Assembly (NCBI RefSeq): GCF_000317575.1
Contig: NC_019748.1
Coordinates: forward strand, 2,934,501 to 2,998,500
Length of the DNA stretch: 64,000 nt
DNA from: Stanieria cyanosphaera PCC 7437
Lineage (GTDB): Bacteria; Cyanobacteriota; Cyanobacteriia; Cyanobacteriales; Xenococcaceae
Reading direction: 5' to 3'
The notes beneath the pieces are model-generated. The model made no database searches. It was not told where the DNA came from and worked only from the letters and a program-made list of their open reading frames with translations. Both the position numbers and the translations under genes were made by a program. Below, in pieces: positions 19,421-30,100 of this stretch. Every line of letters begins with the position of its first letter. Position 1 is the stretch's first letter.

Positions 19421-20227
19421 ATGGTTACTTTTGTCGACAAAAAAATCAATTCTTCCCAGCTTTGGTGGTATTGGGAACTTCTTTCTGTCTTAATCAGACG
19501 AAATTTAAAAAGAAGATATCGCGGTTCTTTTCTGGGCGTATACTGGTCGCTGCTCAATCCTCTAATTATGACTGGTTTATATACCGCTATTTTGGGTTCG
19601 GCGTTTAAAAGTTATTACAATAACTCGTTATTAAATTATGTTTTAGCTGCTTTTACTGGTTTAGTAGTGATTAATTTTTTCTCTTCTGCTACTCTTCAAG
19701 CACTAGCTAGTGTAGTTGAAAATGGAGCGATAGTTAATAAGATTCGTTTGCCTTTATTTGTTTTTCCTTTAGCTACTATCGGTGCTAACATTTTCCAATT
19801 GTTAGTGGGAGTTGTTCCTTTACTCGTGATAGTTACAGGAGTTTTTTCTAAAAATATCTTGAATATTATAGCTTTATTCTTCCCCTTATTTGCACTAGTG
19901 TTAGTGTGTTCGGGAATTGGTTTATTAATGAGTGCGCTTTATGTATTTTTCCGAGACTTGCCTTATTTTTATGAACTTTTTACTTTTTTATTATGGATTA
20001 GCTCTCCTGTGTTTTATCCACCAGATATTGTACCAGAACAAGTTCGTCCGTTTTTAAACGTTAATCCTTTATTACCAATTATTGAAAGTATTCGTCAGAT
20101 TTCTTTGTCTGGTAATTTTCCTGAAATTAATTTAATTTTTCACGCTTTATTAAGTGGATTATTAATTTTAACAATAGGAATAATTTGTTTTCGGTTTTGG
20201 CAAAATCAATTTATGGATTTACTTTAA
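19421..20227 (+). CDS. Polysaccharide ABC exporter permease (Wzm/KpsM type)
   Basis: A 268-residue ABC-2 membrane protein. RRNLKRRYRGSFLGVYWSLLNP is the signature cytoplasmic lead-in (cut here: RRNLKRRYRGSFLGVYW), followed by six hydrophobic helices; SPVFYPPDIVPE and LNVNPLLPIIESIRQISL match the conserved loop before the last helices of O-antigen and teichoic-acid exporters. ATG 19421 begins the family-typical N-terminus. Pairs with the ATPase gene 15 nt downstream. Likely exports lipid-linked glycan made by the glycosyltransferases elsewhere in the window. Confidence 0.92.
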   Translation: MVTFVDKKINSSQLWWYWELLSVLIRRNLKRRYRGSFLGVYWSLLNPLIMTGLYTAILGSAFKSYYNNSLLNYVLAAFTGLVVINFFSSATLQALASVVENGAIVNKIRLPLFVFPLATIGANIFQLLVGVVPLLVIVTGVFSKNILNIIALFFPLFALVLVCSGIGLLMSALYVFFRDLPYFYELFTFLLWISSPVFYPPDIVPEQVRPFLNVNPLLPIIESIRQISLSGNFPEINLIFHALLSGLLILTIGIICFRFWQNQFMDLL

Positions 20228-20242
20228 AGCAACCCAAAGATA

Positions 20243-20989
20243 ATGGTAGAAGCAATTAGATTAGACCGAGTTTCTTTATGGCGTAGAACTCAAGAAGAAT
20301 TTTCTTACGATTTAAAAAGAACTTTACTAACTTTTTTAGAAGGAAAATATCGGCAACCAGCTAAAAAACTAATTTTAGATAATATCGATTTAGTAATTAA
20401 ACCTGGAGAAAAAATTGGCATTATTGGGCCTAATGGATCAGGTAAATCTACTTTACTAAAACTCATTTGTGGGATTTTAAAACCTACTTCTGGTTCTGTA
20501 AAAGTTAAAGGTAATATAGCTCCTTTGATTGAATTAGGTGCAGGGTTTGATAGTGAACTTTCTGTTTTAGATAATATTATTTTTTATGGAGTAATGTTGG
20601 GTTTTTCTCGCCAAGAAATGCGAAAAAGATCTGATTTAATTTTGAAATTTGCTGAGTTAGAAGACTATGCTTTAGCCCCAGTAAAAAGTTTATCTTCTGG
20701 TATGACAGCAAGACTAGGATTTGCGATCGCAACTGATGTCCAACCTGATATTTTGATCTTAGATGAAGTCTTATCAGTAGGAGATGAAAGTTTTAAAAAT
20801 AAATGTAAACAAAGAATGGAAGAGTTTTGGCAAGACCATATTACAATTTTGCTGGTTTCTCACACCATGGATTTAATTGGTAAATCTTGCGATAAAGTTA
20901 TTTGGCTAGAAAAAGGCAAAATTCAATTAATTGGTCAAGCTGATGAAGTGATTGATTCTTATTTAAATAGTGTAACTAATAAAGTATAG
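20243..20989 (+). CDS. Polysaccharide ABC exporter ATPase (Wzt/KpsT/TagH type, short form)
   Basis: 248 residues. Walker A GPNGSGKST (about 65-73), a signature SLSSGMTARLGFAIA and Walker B ILILDEVLSVGD are present; the LSSGMxARLxF form is specific to polysaccharide exporters. It ends soon after the ATPase domain, so it lacks the C-terminal carbohydrate-binding module that lets long Wzt proteins recognise a capped O-antigen. Export should therefore be coupled to synthesis or depend on another recognition device. Coupled to the permease gene upstream. Confidence 0.92.
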   Translation: MVEAIRLDRVSLWRRTQEEFSYDLKRTLLTFLEGKYRQPAKKLILDNIDLVIKPGEKIGIIGPNGSGKSTLLKLICGILKPTSGSVKVKGNIAPLIELGAGFDSELSVLDNIIFYGVMLGFSRQEMRKRSDLILKFAELEDYALAPVKSLSSGMTARLGFAIATDVQPDILILDEVLSVGDESFKNKCKQRMEEFWQDHITILLVSHTMDLIGKSCDKVIWLEKGKIQLIGQADEVIDSYLNSVTNKV

Positions 20990-20997
20990 ATCGATAC

Positions 20998-22071
20998 TCA
21001 TTTACCCAATTCCAGAGCAGCTAATTGAGCTAAATATTGATAAGCACGCCACACACTCATCAGCACTCCTGATGTTAAAACAATACCCCGTGATTCAAAA
21101 TCATAAGAGTGAATTTCTGGTAATTCTTGCTCTAAATTAGCTAGTGCTTGTTTAATAAAATCAGGTGATAATTTTGATAACTTCTTAACAGTTTCTGGGT
21201 CTAAACTTTCGACAAAGTTGATAATATCAGACTCTTTTTGTTCGGGCAGGATATCATGAGGTTTGCATAAAAGTTTATAAGTCTTAGGATAATTTTTGAC
21301 TGGTGAATCTGTTTTACCCAAATAAGTTACTAAGTCAGTAATTTCTGCTTGTGTTAACTGCCATATATCAATCCCAGAATTAAGAAGTAACGGAATGGAA
21401 ATGCCGTAATGATATTCAGCATAAATGCGTTCAAAATCTCTGGCAAACTCGACAGGATTTCGATGGTAAATCATGGGATTGGTTAGGGGTGACAACCAAC
21501 CATATCGATAATACATTGCAGCATGATCGATATAACTGTTATCTTCTGGTTCGAGTAAACCACAAGCTGTCAGGAAAAGTGCATCGGCAGATTGATTGGC
21601 TTGAATTAACTTTTGATTGAGAACGGGTTTCATCCCCTCATAACCCCACGAGAATTTAGGATTGTTTTCATTAGCTGCTTTGTTTTTAAATCTTGGCTTT
21701 AATTTGACGGAATGATACAAATCACTATATTCAGTAGTAATTTGTAAAGATCCTAGATATCTAACATCAAGACCATTTTTATAAAGCTTGCCAGATAAAT
21801 AGATACTAATCCCAATCCATTCACCAGAGAGAAGTTGGTAACCTGTGTCTACAGAAAAACCCTCGTTCCCTTCAGCTAAAGATTCGGCATCCGAAGATTC
21901 TAGAATATTCATCAAAGTTGCCAAATCTAGTCTTTCTGAATCATAACTCCATGTTATTTGATGTCTTTTGATTTCTGGCGAGGGGTTATCAACTGTCAAA
22001 CGACGAACTAAAGCAGCATAAGCTTGGACTACCTTATGTTTTTGCGGAATACATGAGATAGATATTATCAT
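20998..22071 (-). CDS. Unknown protein, tandem paralog B
   Basis: About 357 residues from ATG 22071; the frame is open to an earlier ATG at 22104, but alignment to the paralog upstream (KVVQAYAALVRR against DIVQAYASLVRR) favours 22071 or 22077. No domain is recognised. Visible features: a start-proximal VQAYAxLVRR helix, a shared central DNSYIDHAAMYY segment, LSPLTNPMIYHRNPVEFARDFERIY, and a C-terminal LDPETVKKLSKLSPDFIKQA helix. No signal peptide or membrane helix. The last ~80 codons are nearly identical in DNA to those of paralog A. Downstream end of an operon that starts with a DUF4347 pseudogene. Confidence 0.75.
   Translation of the reverse strand: MIISISCIPQKHKVVQAYAALVRRLTVDNPSPEIKRHQITWSYDSERLDLATLMNILESSDAESLAEGNEGFSVDTGYQLLSGEWIGISIYLSGKLYKNGLDVRYLGSLQITTEYSDLYHSVKLKPRFKNKAANENNPKFSWGYEGMKPVLNQKLIQANQSADALFLTACGLLEPEDNSYIDHAAMYYRYGWLSPLTNPMIYHRNPVEFARDFERIYAEYHYGISIPLLLNSGIDIWQLTQAEITDLVTYLGKTDSPVKNYPKTYKLLCKPHDILPEQKESDIINFVESLDPETVKKLSKLSPDFIKQALANLEQELPEIHSYDFESRGIVLTSGVLMSVWRAYQYLAQLAALELGK
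21019..21264. repeat. 246-bp near-identical direct repeat (copy at 22109-22354)
   Basis: The 3' coding ends of the two paralogs match with an offset of 1090 bp and one difference seen (position 21187 A, 22277 G). Outside the block the genes are only moderately similar, so the block was homogenised by recent gene conversion or unequal recombination. Confidence 0.88.
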
Positions 22072-22090
22072 TCCCATATCGAGCAAATTA

Positions 22091-23152
22091 TTAACCAAGT
22101 TCAAGAGTAGCTAATTGAGCTAAATATTGATAAGCACGCCACACACTCATCAGCACTCCTGATGTTAAAACAATACCCCGTGATTCAAAATCATAAGAGT
22201 GAATTTCTGGTAATTCTTGCTCTAAATTAGCTAGTGCTTGTTTAATAAAATCAGGTGATAATTTTGATAACTTCTTGACAGTTTCTGGGTCTAAACTTTC
22301 GACAAAGTTGATAATATCAGACTCTTTTTGTTCGGGCAGGATATCATGAGGTTTAGAGAAAAATGTATAAGTGCCAGGATAATCTTTAACTGGTGAATCT
22401 GTTTTATCCAAATAAGTAACTAAGTCGTTAATTTCTGCCTTTGTTAATTTCCAGATATCAATCCCAGAGTTGAGTAATAAGGGAATAGGAATGCCGTAAT
22501 GATATTCTGCATAAATGCGTTCAAAATCTCGGGCAAATTCGACGGGATTTCGATGGTAAATCATCGGGTTAGTCAAAGGAGATAAGCAGTTAGCTAGATA
22601 GTACATTGCAGCATGGTCTATATAACTGTTATCTTTTGGTTCGAGTAAACCACAAGCTGTTAAGAAGAAATTGGCAGAATTATTATTCGCTTCAACTAAG
22701 TTTTTGTTTAAAACAGGTTTAATACCCTCGAAACCAGTCTCGAATTTGAGATTGTTTTCATTTTTCTTTTTATATCGTTTTTTAAATTTAACAATCCGCC
22801 ACAAATCTCTATAACTGATGTGAATTTGACAACCGCTATCGTATCTTGTTTGTAGTCCACGACCATAATTTTTACCATAAAAATAAATAGAAATAGGCAT
22901 GAAATAATCAGGGAAGAGTTCGTAACCTACACCTACATAAAACTTGTGGGTAGAATTAGCCAAAGACTGATGATCTGAAGAATCTAAAATACTCATCAAA
23001 GTTGCTAGATCGATCTCTTGACAATTCCGCCCTTCTAAATATTGTTCGACAGTCCTAGGATTGTGTTTACGCGTAAAACGACGAACCAAAGAGGCATAAG
23101 CTTGAACAATATCCGTTTCAGAAAAAATTGAAATAGTTATTGTCATGCTCAT
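22091..23152 (-). CDS. Unknown protein, tandem paralog A
   Basis: 353 residues, no recognised domain, paralogous along its whole length to the next gene downstream. The ATG overlaps the stop of the DUF4347 repeat gene by 4 nt (ATGA), so all three are one operon; a second ATG lies two codons in. An N-terminal strand (MTITISIF), the VQAYASLVRRF helix, a basic middle region (KFKKRYKKKNEN) and LTACGLLEP are visible. The N-terminal two thirds differ clearly from paralog B, whereas the C-terminal part is almost identical. A role tied to the secreted repeat protein upstream is possible but unproven. Confidence 0.78.
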   Translation of the reverse strand: MSMTITISIFSETDIVQAYASLVRRFTRKHNPRTVEQYLEGRNCQEIDLATLMSILDSSDHQSLANSTHKFYVGVGYELFPDYFMPISIYFYGKNYGRGLQTRYDSGCQIHISYRDLWRIVKFKKRYKKKNENNLKFETGFEGIKPVLNKNLVEANNNSANFFLTACGLLEPKDNSYIDHAAMYYLANCLSPLTNPMIYHRNPVEFARDFERIYAEYHYGIPIPLLLNSGIDIWKLTKAEINDLVTYLDKTDSPVKDYPGTYTFFSKPHDILPEQKESDIINFVESLDPETVKKLSKLSPDFIKQALANLEQELPEIHSYDFESRGIVLTSGVLMSVWRAYQYLAQLATLELG

Positions 23153-25658
23153 GGTAATATCCTTACTGTCACAATATTGTTTCCAACTTTTATAATTTCT
23201 CCCTTGATAAGGTCGATTATTTGATTTCCTGACAGTTGATAGTTCTGCTCTATGGGCGCACCTTGATTAATAACAATTTCAAGTTTACCAATTTTAGCTC
23301 CTGGAACTCTCTGAATTAGTGTGTTGTAAGTGTTTTTCAACTGTAAGACTGCATCTCCAATCTGAGCCCCTTTTGAAGTACCAGGCTTGGCATCTTTAAC
23401 TTCGGTGATGTTAAATCTTCCCGAGAGGGTTACACTAAGAAAATCGGCTGCTGGAGGAGGATTGGCACCTCTGGGTAGACCTAGTGTTTTTCTTACTCCA
23501 TCATCCCCAATGCCGATAAGAAAATTACTTTCTGCTAAAAGAGCGTTTCCAGCCTTTACTTCAAGTGTGTTCGCAAGCTCCTTAAAGCTTCCACTAACTT
23601 TAAGACCTCTATAGGTATTAGAACTTCCTTCACTAATAGCTAGAAAATAGTTTCCTATTGGTTGTTCATTATCAGGAAAAATTAGAGGCTTATTAATTAA
23701 TTGAGCAATACTAGAATCTTTAGGAAAAGTAGTAATGCTAATTCTAGAAAAATCATCTAATTGTGTAGGATTAGCAAAAATACTACTATCTAAAATCCGA
23801 TTAAATACACCTGTGTCTTTCGGAAAGAATTCAAAGCTGATAGTTCCTTCTTGTGTTCCAGGAAAAGGAGGAGGATTAGTAGTAAGATCGGAAAAACTTT
23901 CTATTGCTTGAGTGCTGAATCTCCAGAGCTTACTAGCTGCATCATAAATTAAACTACCTCCTAAGAAAATCAGGTTACCTATTGGATTATTACTACCACC
24001 TTGATAAGCTGATTGAGCTAATAAAATTTGATGAGAAAATTCAGAAGCTTTATTATAATTTTTAGTAAATCCACTGTTAACAAAATCGACTAAAGGATTA
24101 ATTCCTGACTTAAGAACAGTAGGATATTTGTTGACATAATAAGAGGTATCAAATAATAAAAAAGGACTTCTACCTTCTTTAAATCCATACTCTACATAAT
24201 GTCCTAGTGGATTTAATCCTGCTTTTTTGACATCAAGATTTTTATCTAAATAATAAGAAGTGTCGAATAAAGCAAAGGGATCTCTTCCTTCTTTAAATCC
24301 ATACTCTACATAATGTTCGAGCGGATTCATTCCTATTTTTTTGACATCAAGATTTTTATCTAAATAATAGGAAGTGTCGAATAAAGCAAAGGGATCTCTT
24401 CCTTCTTTAAATCCATACTCTACATAATGTTCGAGCGGATTCATTCCTATTTTTTGACATCAAGATTTTTATCTAAATAATAGGAAGTATCAAATAGAAT
24501 ATGAGGATCTAAACTATGCTTGTAACCAGTTTGGATAAAATGCTTAAACGGATTAATACCTGCTTTTCTGACATCAATATTCTTCTCTAAATAAAAAGAA
24601 GTATCAAATAAACAATTAGGATCTCGTCCTTCTTTCCAACCATACTCCATGTAGTGAGTAAAAGGATTCATTCCCAATTTAGCTACATCAGAATTATGGG
24701 ACAAATAGAAATTAGAATCAAATAATTCATCTCCTTGAAAAGAAAGTTTAATTGCTCTGATATCACTAGCATCGAGCTTGCTTAAATCATCGAATTTAAA
24801 TTGCTCGGAAAAATTGGTATAGGAAAACTTATAATCAATCAAATAATGAAGATCGATCGCAAGATCTATAAATTTAAAGCTATCTGAGTTGTAATACAAC
24901 AGATGGTTATAGTTATCTTCAATCTCAGCAGTAACACTAGGTTTTGTTTCAATATCTCCAACCGTAATTTCTAAGTCCCAATCACCACCAAATTCTTTAG
25001 CACCAGTAGCGTCAGTCGAAGCAGCAATATCCGCATTAGTTAGTTTGCTTAATTCTGTAACAAAAGCAATTCCATCAATATCAGTAGCAAGATTACAACC
25101 ATAAAGGAAAATATCTCCTTGCTCGGATAAAGAATTTTGCCAAGATGCTAAAACATTACTATATTCAAAAAGATTATCCTTGGTAAGAACAGTATTACCA
25201 AGCAGTAATTGTCCTAAATTTCCATGAGAAATAATTTCAATTCCATCTAAATTTTCATATTCACTCAGGACTTTATTAATCTGAGTTAGTCCATCCGATT
25301 GAGTATCTAATACTACTATTTTAGGAGAACCTGAAAGGCGATCTACTACGGTTTGATAATCTTCAACAGCACCATCAATAAAAACAATCTCATGCTCATT
25401 AAATTTGTCAAAAAGTTGCCCTGTTAACGAATCTTTGAAATTAGCTCTCTCATTTAAATCTGTCTCAACATAAGCATTGTTTTATAGTGAAACTGTAATA
25501 TTTTCTAAGGAGTAACTTTCATCAAATAAAGCTAACTCATTTTGACTTAAATTAGCTGGATATCTGTTTAAAGATTCTAAAGATAAGCCATAGCTAACGC
25601 TTTGATTTAAATCTGAAAAATTTTCTAAATGTATGAGATTCTGCTGAATTTCTTTCAT
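23149..25658 (-). pseudogene. DUF4347 repeat protein, interrupted by a TAA and a 1-base frameshift
   Basis: Read from ATG 25658 the frame gives MKEIQQNLIHLENFSDLNQS and meets an in-frame TAA (25482-25484) after 58 codons. The same frame continues past it as a DUF4347 domain (VFIDGAVEDYQTVVDRL, IEIISHGNLGQLLLGN, IFLYGCNLATDIDGIAFV, GGDWDLEIT), then as repeats of about 38 residues of the type NPxxHYxEYGxKEGRDPxxLFDTSYYL. In one repeat a T-run has 6 instead of 7 bases (24450-24455), giving a TAG at 24447; the rest (23149-24444, 431 codons) is in the next frame and ends in a beta-rich region of unknown type. DUF4347 proteins are usually large and secreted. Sequencing error, decay or phase variation are possible. 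Confidence 0.8.
24120..24464. repeat. 114-bp tandem coding repeats (38 residues each)
   Basis: Matching points (TCTACATAATGT) recur at 24191, 24305 and 24419, exactly 114 bp apart. The two right-hand units are almost identical; the left-hand one differs more. More diverged units continue to about 24700. The 6-versus-7 T-run that breaks the frame lies in the unit at 24450. Confidence 0.88.
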
Positions 25659-26011
25659 AAATTTATCCCATAGAAAATTGAACGAGCAACAAAATGTTTA
25701 ATCAATTTGCTCGAAAAAAATAAGATGTTAGCGTCACAAAAAACTCACAAAAATATTTTGTTTGATGCGCTTATTTTATTTTCTGCTAAAAAAACAGGAA
25801 GGTAAAGTCAGTTAATTTAATCTTTTAAAATAATATTATTTTTGATTAAAAATTCATATTCAATCTATTTTTATCTAACTAATTATTCGTACTTAATATT
25901 ACTGAATCGTTAAGTTTCAATTGAGAAAATCAAAAAATATCCACAGATAAATGTTGTCCTAAGCAAGGCGAAGGAACAGATAAAATTATTGTTTGATAGT
26001 GTTTTTTGTAG
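25659..26011. other. AT-rich intergenic region
   Basis: 353 nt between the DUF4347 pseudogene (reading away) and the end of a GT2 gene. No open frame of note, no hairpin with a T-tail and no heptamer array was seen. It probably carries the promoter for the DUF4347 operon on the minus strand. Confidence 0.5.
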
Positions 26012-26881
26012 TTATTTTTTAGCTGCTCTAATAAAATGAAATTTTATTCTCCAATATTGAGCTATTCCTAAAAATTTACCAACAGTAATTTTGGGTTTAA
26101 TTGGTAAAATAATTACTACGTGAATAATTAAACGAAACAGTCTTATATAAAAGACTAAAGAATGACAATATTGCTTAATAGTAATTAAATAACTATAGGT
26201 ACTATGTTTAAATTTATTGATTAAATCTCGATCAGTAATAGTAGAAGGTTCGTGAATAACTGATATTTTATTCGTAATAGCAATTTGATGCTCTTGTGCA
26301 GCATAACGACAACAAAAATCAAAATCTTCGTAATATAAAAAATATTGCGGAGCAAATTGAGGACATTGAGAAAAATTTTTCAGATTAATTAATAAACTAC
26401 AGCCACTTACCCAATCACAATTCACATAAAATTTATCATCAAAATCTGTAAATAAATTGGTTGATTTAATCGTACCTGAACTAGGAATAAAACGACCTCC
26501 TCCAAACCAAAGCTCACCATTAGGAGTATAAATCGTAGTTCCTAAAATAGAGATTTGGGGATATTTAATAAAAAGGGTGGAAACTATGGTTAGATCGACT
26601 GATTTAAAATAAGCATCAGGATTAATCAACCAAACTATAGCTTGAGGATTTTGTTGATAAATATAATTTAATCCCAGATTACAAGCATTACCAAAACCTA
26701 AATTTTTTTTTGCCTCTAGAATGTGAATATTATTTTGTTGAAGTTGTTTAATCTCCACATCTTCTGGAGAATTATTTATAATTATTAATTGATAAAGAAT
26801 CTCTTGGTTTTGAGGTAAAGATTGAATCAGTCGATTAATTAAATGTGCTGAATAATAATTAACTGTTACAAAATAAAACAT
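26012..26881 (-). CDS. Glycosyltransferase family 2 (rhamnosyltransferase-like)
   Basis: About 289 residues from ATG 26881; an in-frame TTG at 26929 would add 16 residues with no family character. The start FYFVTVNYYSAHLINRLIQS, ILEAKKNLGFGNACNLGLNY and WLINPDAYF (the DxD equivalent) are typical of the WbbL-like GT2 group, as is the acceptor-side YYEDFDFCCRYAAQEH motif. Stands alone on the minus strand, diverging from the large transferase fusion. Probably contributes to the same surface glycans. Confidence 0.88.
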   Translation of the reverse strand: MFYFVTVNYYSAHLINRLIQSLPQNQEILYQLIIINNSPEDVEIKQLQQNNIHILEAKKNLGFGNACNLGLNYIYQQNPQAIVWLINPDAYFKSVDLTIVSTLFIKYPQISILGTTIYTPNGELWFGGGRFIPSSGTIKSTNLFTDFDDKFYVNCDWVSGCSLLINLKNFSQCPQFAPQYFLYYEDFDFCCRYAAQEHQIAITNKISVIHEPSTITDRDLINKFKHSTYSYLITIKQYCHSLVFYIRLFRLIIHVVIILPIKPKITVGKFLGIAQYWRIKFHFIRAAKK

Positions 26882-27012
26882 TATTTTCTTGAATAAAAAA
26901 GCAGTTTTTGATAATAATAATCTGCCCAAAAAAATTATTATATTGATTCTTTCAACTTACTTAGAGTGTTAAACGTTTAACAATAACCAAAAATAGTACT
27001 AGTTTACTTCTT

Positions 27013-27063
27013 GCCGAAGGCGAGGCATGAAGCGGACAGCTTCGCTGCGCCGAAGGCGATCGC
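27013..27063. repeat. GC-rich palindromic interspersed repeat
   Basis: A compact GC-rich block in an AT-rich gap: direct copies of GCCGAAGGCGA at both ends, a GAAGC/GCTTC hairpin in the middle, and a HIP1 octamer at the right edge. It resembles small palindromic repeats dispersed in cyanobacterial genomes. Confidence 0.65.
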
Positions 27064-27158
27064 ATTCAACTACAATTCAATAATTAGCTCGATCTTAGTT
27101 GTTATTTTACTAATATCCCTTTTATCATGAGGAGGAAATTTCTCTAAATTCCTAATTA

Positions 27159-30100
27159 ATGCTTTTGGCAAACATGAACCATCCATTAATCTCCTCTATT
27201 TTTTCCTCTACAACTATTATGAAAGCTGAGTGGCTTACACCTTCAGCTTGGTACGGTCATGTTCCCTTTGCTTTCTGGTTAATTGAAAATCTTCAGCCCA
27301 AAACTTTGGTAGAATTAGGTACACACTATGGTGTTTCTTTCTGTGCTTTTAACCAGGCTATTCAAAAATTACAATTAAATACCAAAAGCTATGCTGTAGA
27401 TACTTGGGAAGGAGATGAACACTCTGGATTATATGGAGAGGAAGTTTTTAGCCAGTTATCTGCATATCACGATCCCAAGTATGGTAGCTTTTCACGTCTA
27501 ATTCGTTCAACTTTCGATCAAGCAGTCAGTCATTTTCCAGATCAAAGTATTGATCTTCTTCATATTGATGGTTTGCATACTTACGAAGCAGTTAAACATG
27601 ATTATGAAACTTGGTTTGCTAAACTTTCTGATCGTGCGGTGGTCATCTTTCATGATATTAACGTCCGAGAGAGAGGGTTTGGTGTTTGGCAACTTTGGCA
27701 GGAGTTGAGTCAACAATATCCTCACTTTTCTTTTCTGCATTATCATGGTCTTGGTGTTTTAGGTGTAGGAAAAAATCTTCCTAAAAATGCGATCGCTCTT
27801 TTTGAAGCTAACTCTAATTCCGAACTAGTTTTTCAAATTAGAGAGAGTTTTGCGCGATTAGGAACTGGTGTAGCTGAAAGTTGGTCTAAACAAGAACAGC
27901 AAAAAGAAGTAGCTAAACTTGCGGTTCAACTACAACAGACTCAAGCTGAATTAACTAATTCTCAACAACAGCTACAACAGACTCAAAATGTATTAACTCA
28001 AACTCAAGCTGAATTAACTAACTCCCAACAACAGCTACAACAAACTCAAAGCGAATTAACTCAATCCCAACGAAAGCTAAAATCGGTTCAAAACGAATTA
28101 ACTCAATCTCAACAACAACTACAAAAAAATTTCCATCAACAAGCGCAATTACAGAACTTGATTACTGCAATGGAAAGCAGTAAATTCTGGCAAATTAGAA
28201 CACTTTGGTTAGGTTGGAAACAAGCTTTAAATCTCAATCATAGAGATGAAGTTTATCAAGCTTATCTCAATTCTTTTGCTACAAATAGTTCAGTAATTCC
28301 ATCTCTTGAAAAAAAAAAGATTAACGATAGAATAGCGCGGTTACAAGAAAAAGGTTGGGAATATATCTTTACCAAAATATTTCGAGATAAACTACCAAAA
28401 TTAGCTAAATCTTTAGCACATCCAGAACCAATAGTCACCAGAATTGATGAAGATATTCCTCCTAGCAAAGATAGTAAATATCAACAATGGTTAAACAAAC
28501 ACTATCCTAGACAAATTGATTTAACTAGGATGAGCGAAACACTATCACTTCTTTCTTATCAACCTAAAATTAGCATAATTGTTCCAGTTTATAATCCTCC
28601 AGAAGCTTTTTTTCGTCAAGCGATTGAATCAGTTTTAAAACAGATCTATCCTGATTGGGAATTATGTTTAGCCGATGATTGTTCTACTAAACCATATGTC
28701 AAAGAAATATTAGAAGAATACGCCCAAAAAGACTCTCGAATTCAAGTAGTATTTCGTCAAGAAAATGGTCATATTTCTCGCGCTTCAAATTCAGCTTTAG
28801 ACATAGCTACAGGAGAATATATTGCTTTATTAGATCATGATGACTTGTTAGCACCTCATGCTCTTTACGAAATGGTTATGTTGCTCAATCAACATCCTGA
28901 AGCTGACATGATTTATTCTGATGAAGATAAGATCGATGAAAATAATTGGCATAAAGATCCTTTTTTCAAAATGGATTGGTGTCCTGATTCTTTTTTGACT
29001 CGGATGTATACTTGTCATTTGGGAGTTTATCGTCGTTCAATTGTTACTGAAATTGGTAACTTTCGACCAGGTTTAGAAGGCAGTCAAGACTATGATTTAG
29101 TATTAAGATTTACGGAAAAAACTGACAAAATTTTTCATATTCCTAAAGTACTTTATCATTGGAGAATTCATTCTGAATCGGCTGCATCGGGTACTTCAGC
29201 TAAACCTTACGCTTACGAAGCTGCTCAAAAAGCTTTATCAGAAGCGTTAGTAAGAAGAAAAGAACCAGGTAAAATAATTCCTGTTACTGGTTATCCTGGT
29301 TTGTATACTACTAGATATGAAATCAAAGAGAAACAACTTGTAAGTATTATTATTCCTACGAGGGATTTAGCTAAAACTTTAAATACTTGTTTGAAATCTA
29401 TTTTTACTAAAACTACCTATCCCAACTATGAAGTAATTGTGATTGATAATGGTAGTCAAGAATCAGCAACTTTTGAATGTTTTGAATATTGGAAAAAACA
29501 AGAACCAAATCGTTTTAATTGTTATTCGTTAGATATTCCTTTCAACTATTCGGCAATTAATAATTATGCTGTCGAAAAAAGTCAGGGACATTATCTCTTA
29601 TTTTTGAATAATGACACAGAAATTATTAGTAATGATTGGATTGAAGCAATGGTGGAACAAGCTCAAAGACGATCTATTGGTGCGGTAGGTGCATTACTTC
29701 TTTATCCAGATAAAACTATACAACACGCAGGTGTAGTTTTAGGAATTGGTGGTGTTGCTAGTCATAGTCATAAAGGCTATCCTTCTTTGCTACCTGGATA
29801 TTTTGGTCAAGTAATTACCATTAACAACTATTCTGCCATTACTGGGGCTTGTTTGATGTGTCGGCGAGAAGTATTTCAACAAGTTAATGGTTTTGAAGAA
29901 GATTTAGCGATCGCGTATAATGATGTAGATTTTTGTCTCAAATTAGTTGAACAAGGCTATCGTAATATTTATCTGCCTCATGCCATGTTGTTTCACTATG
30001 AATCAAAAAGCAGAGGTAAAGAAGATTCTGTGGCTAAACAACAACGTCTACAACAGGAAAAAATTTATATGTTAAATAAATGGCAATCTCTGCTAGATAA

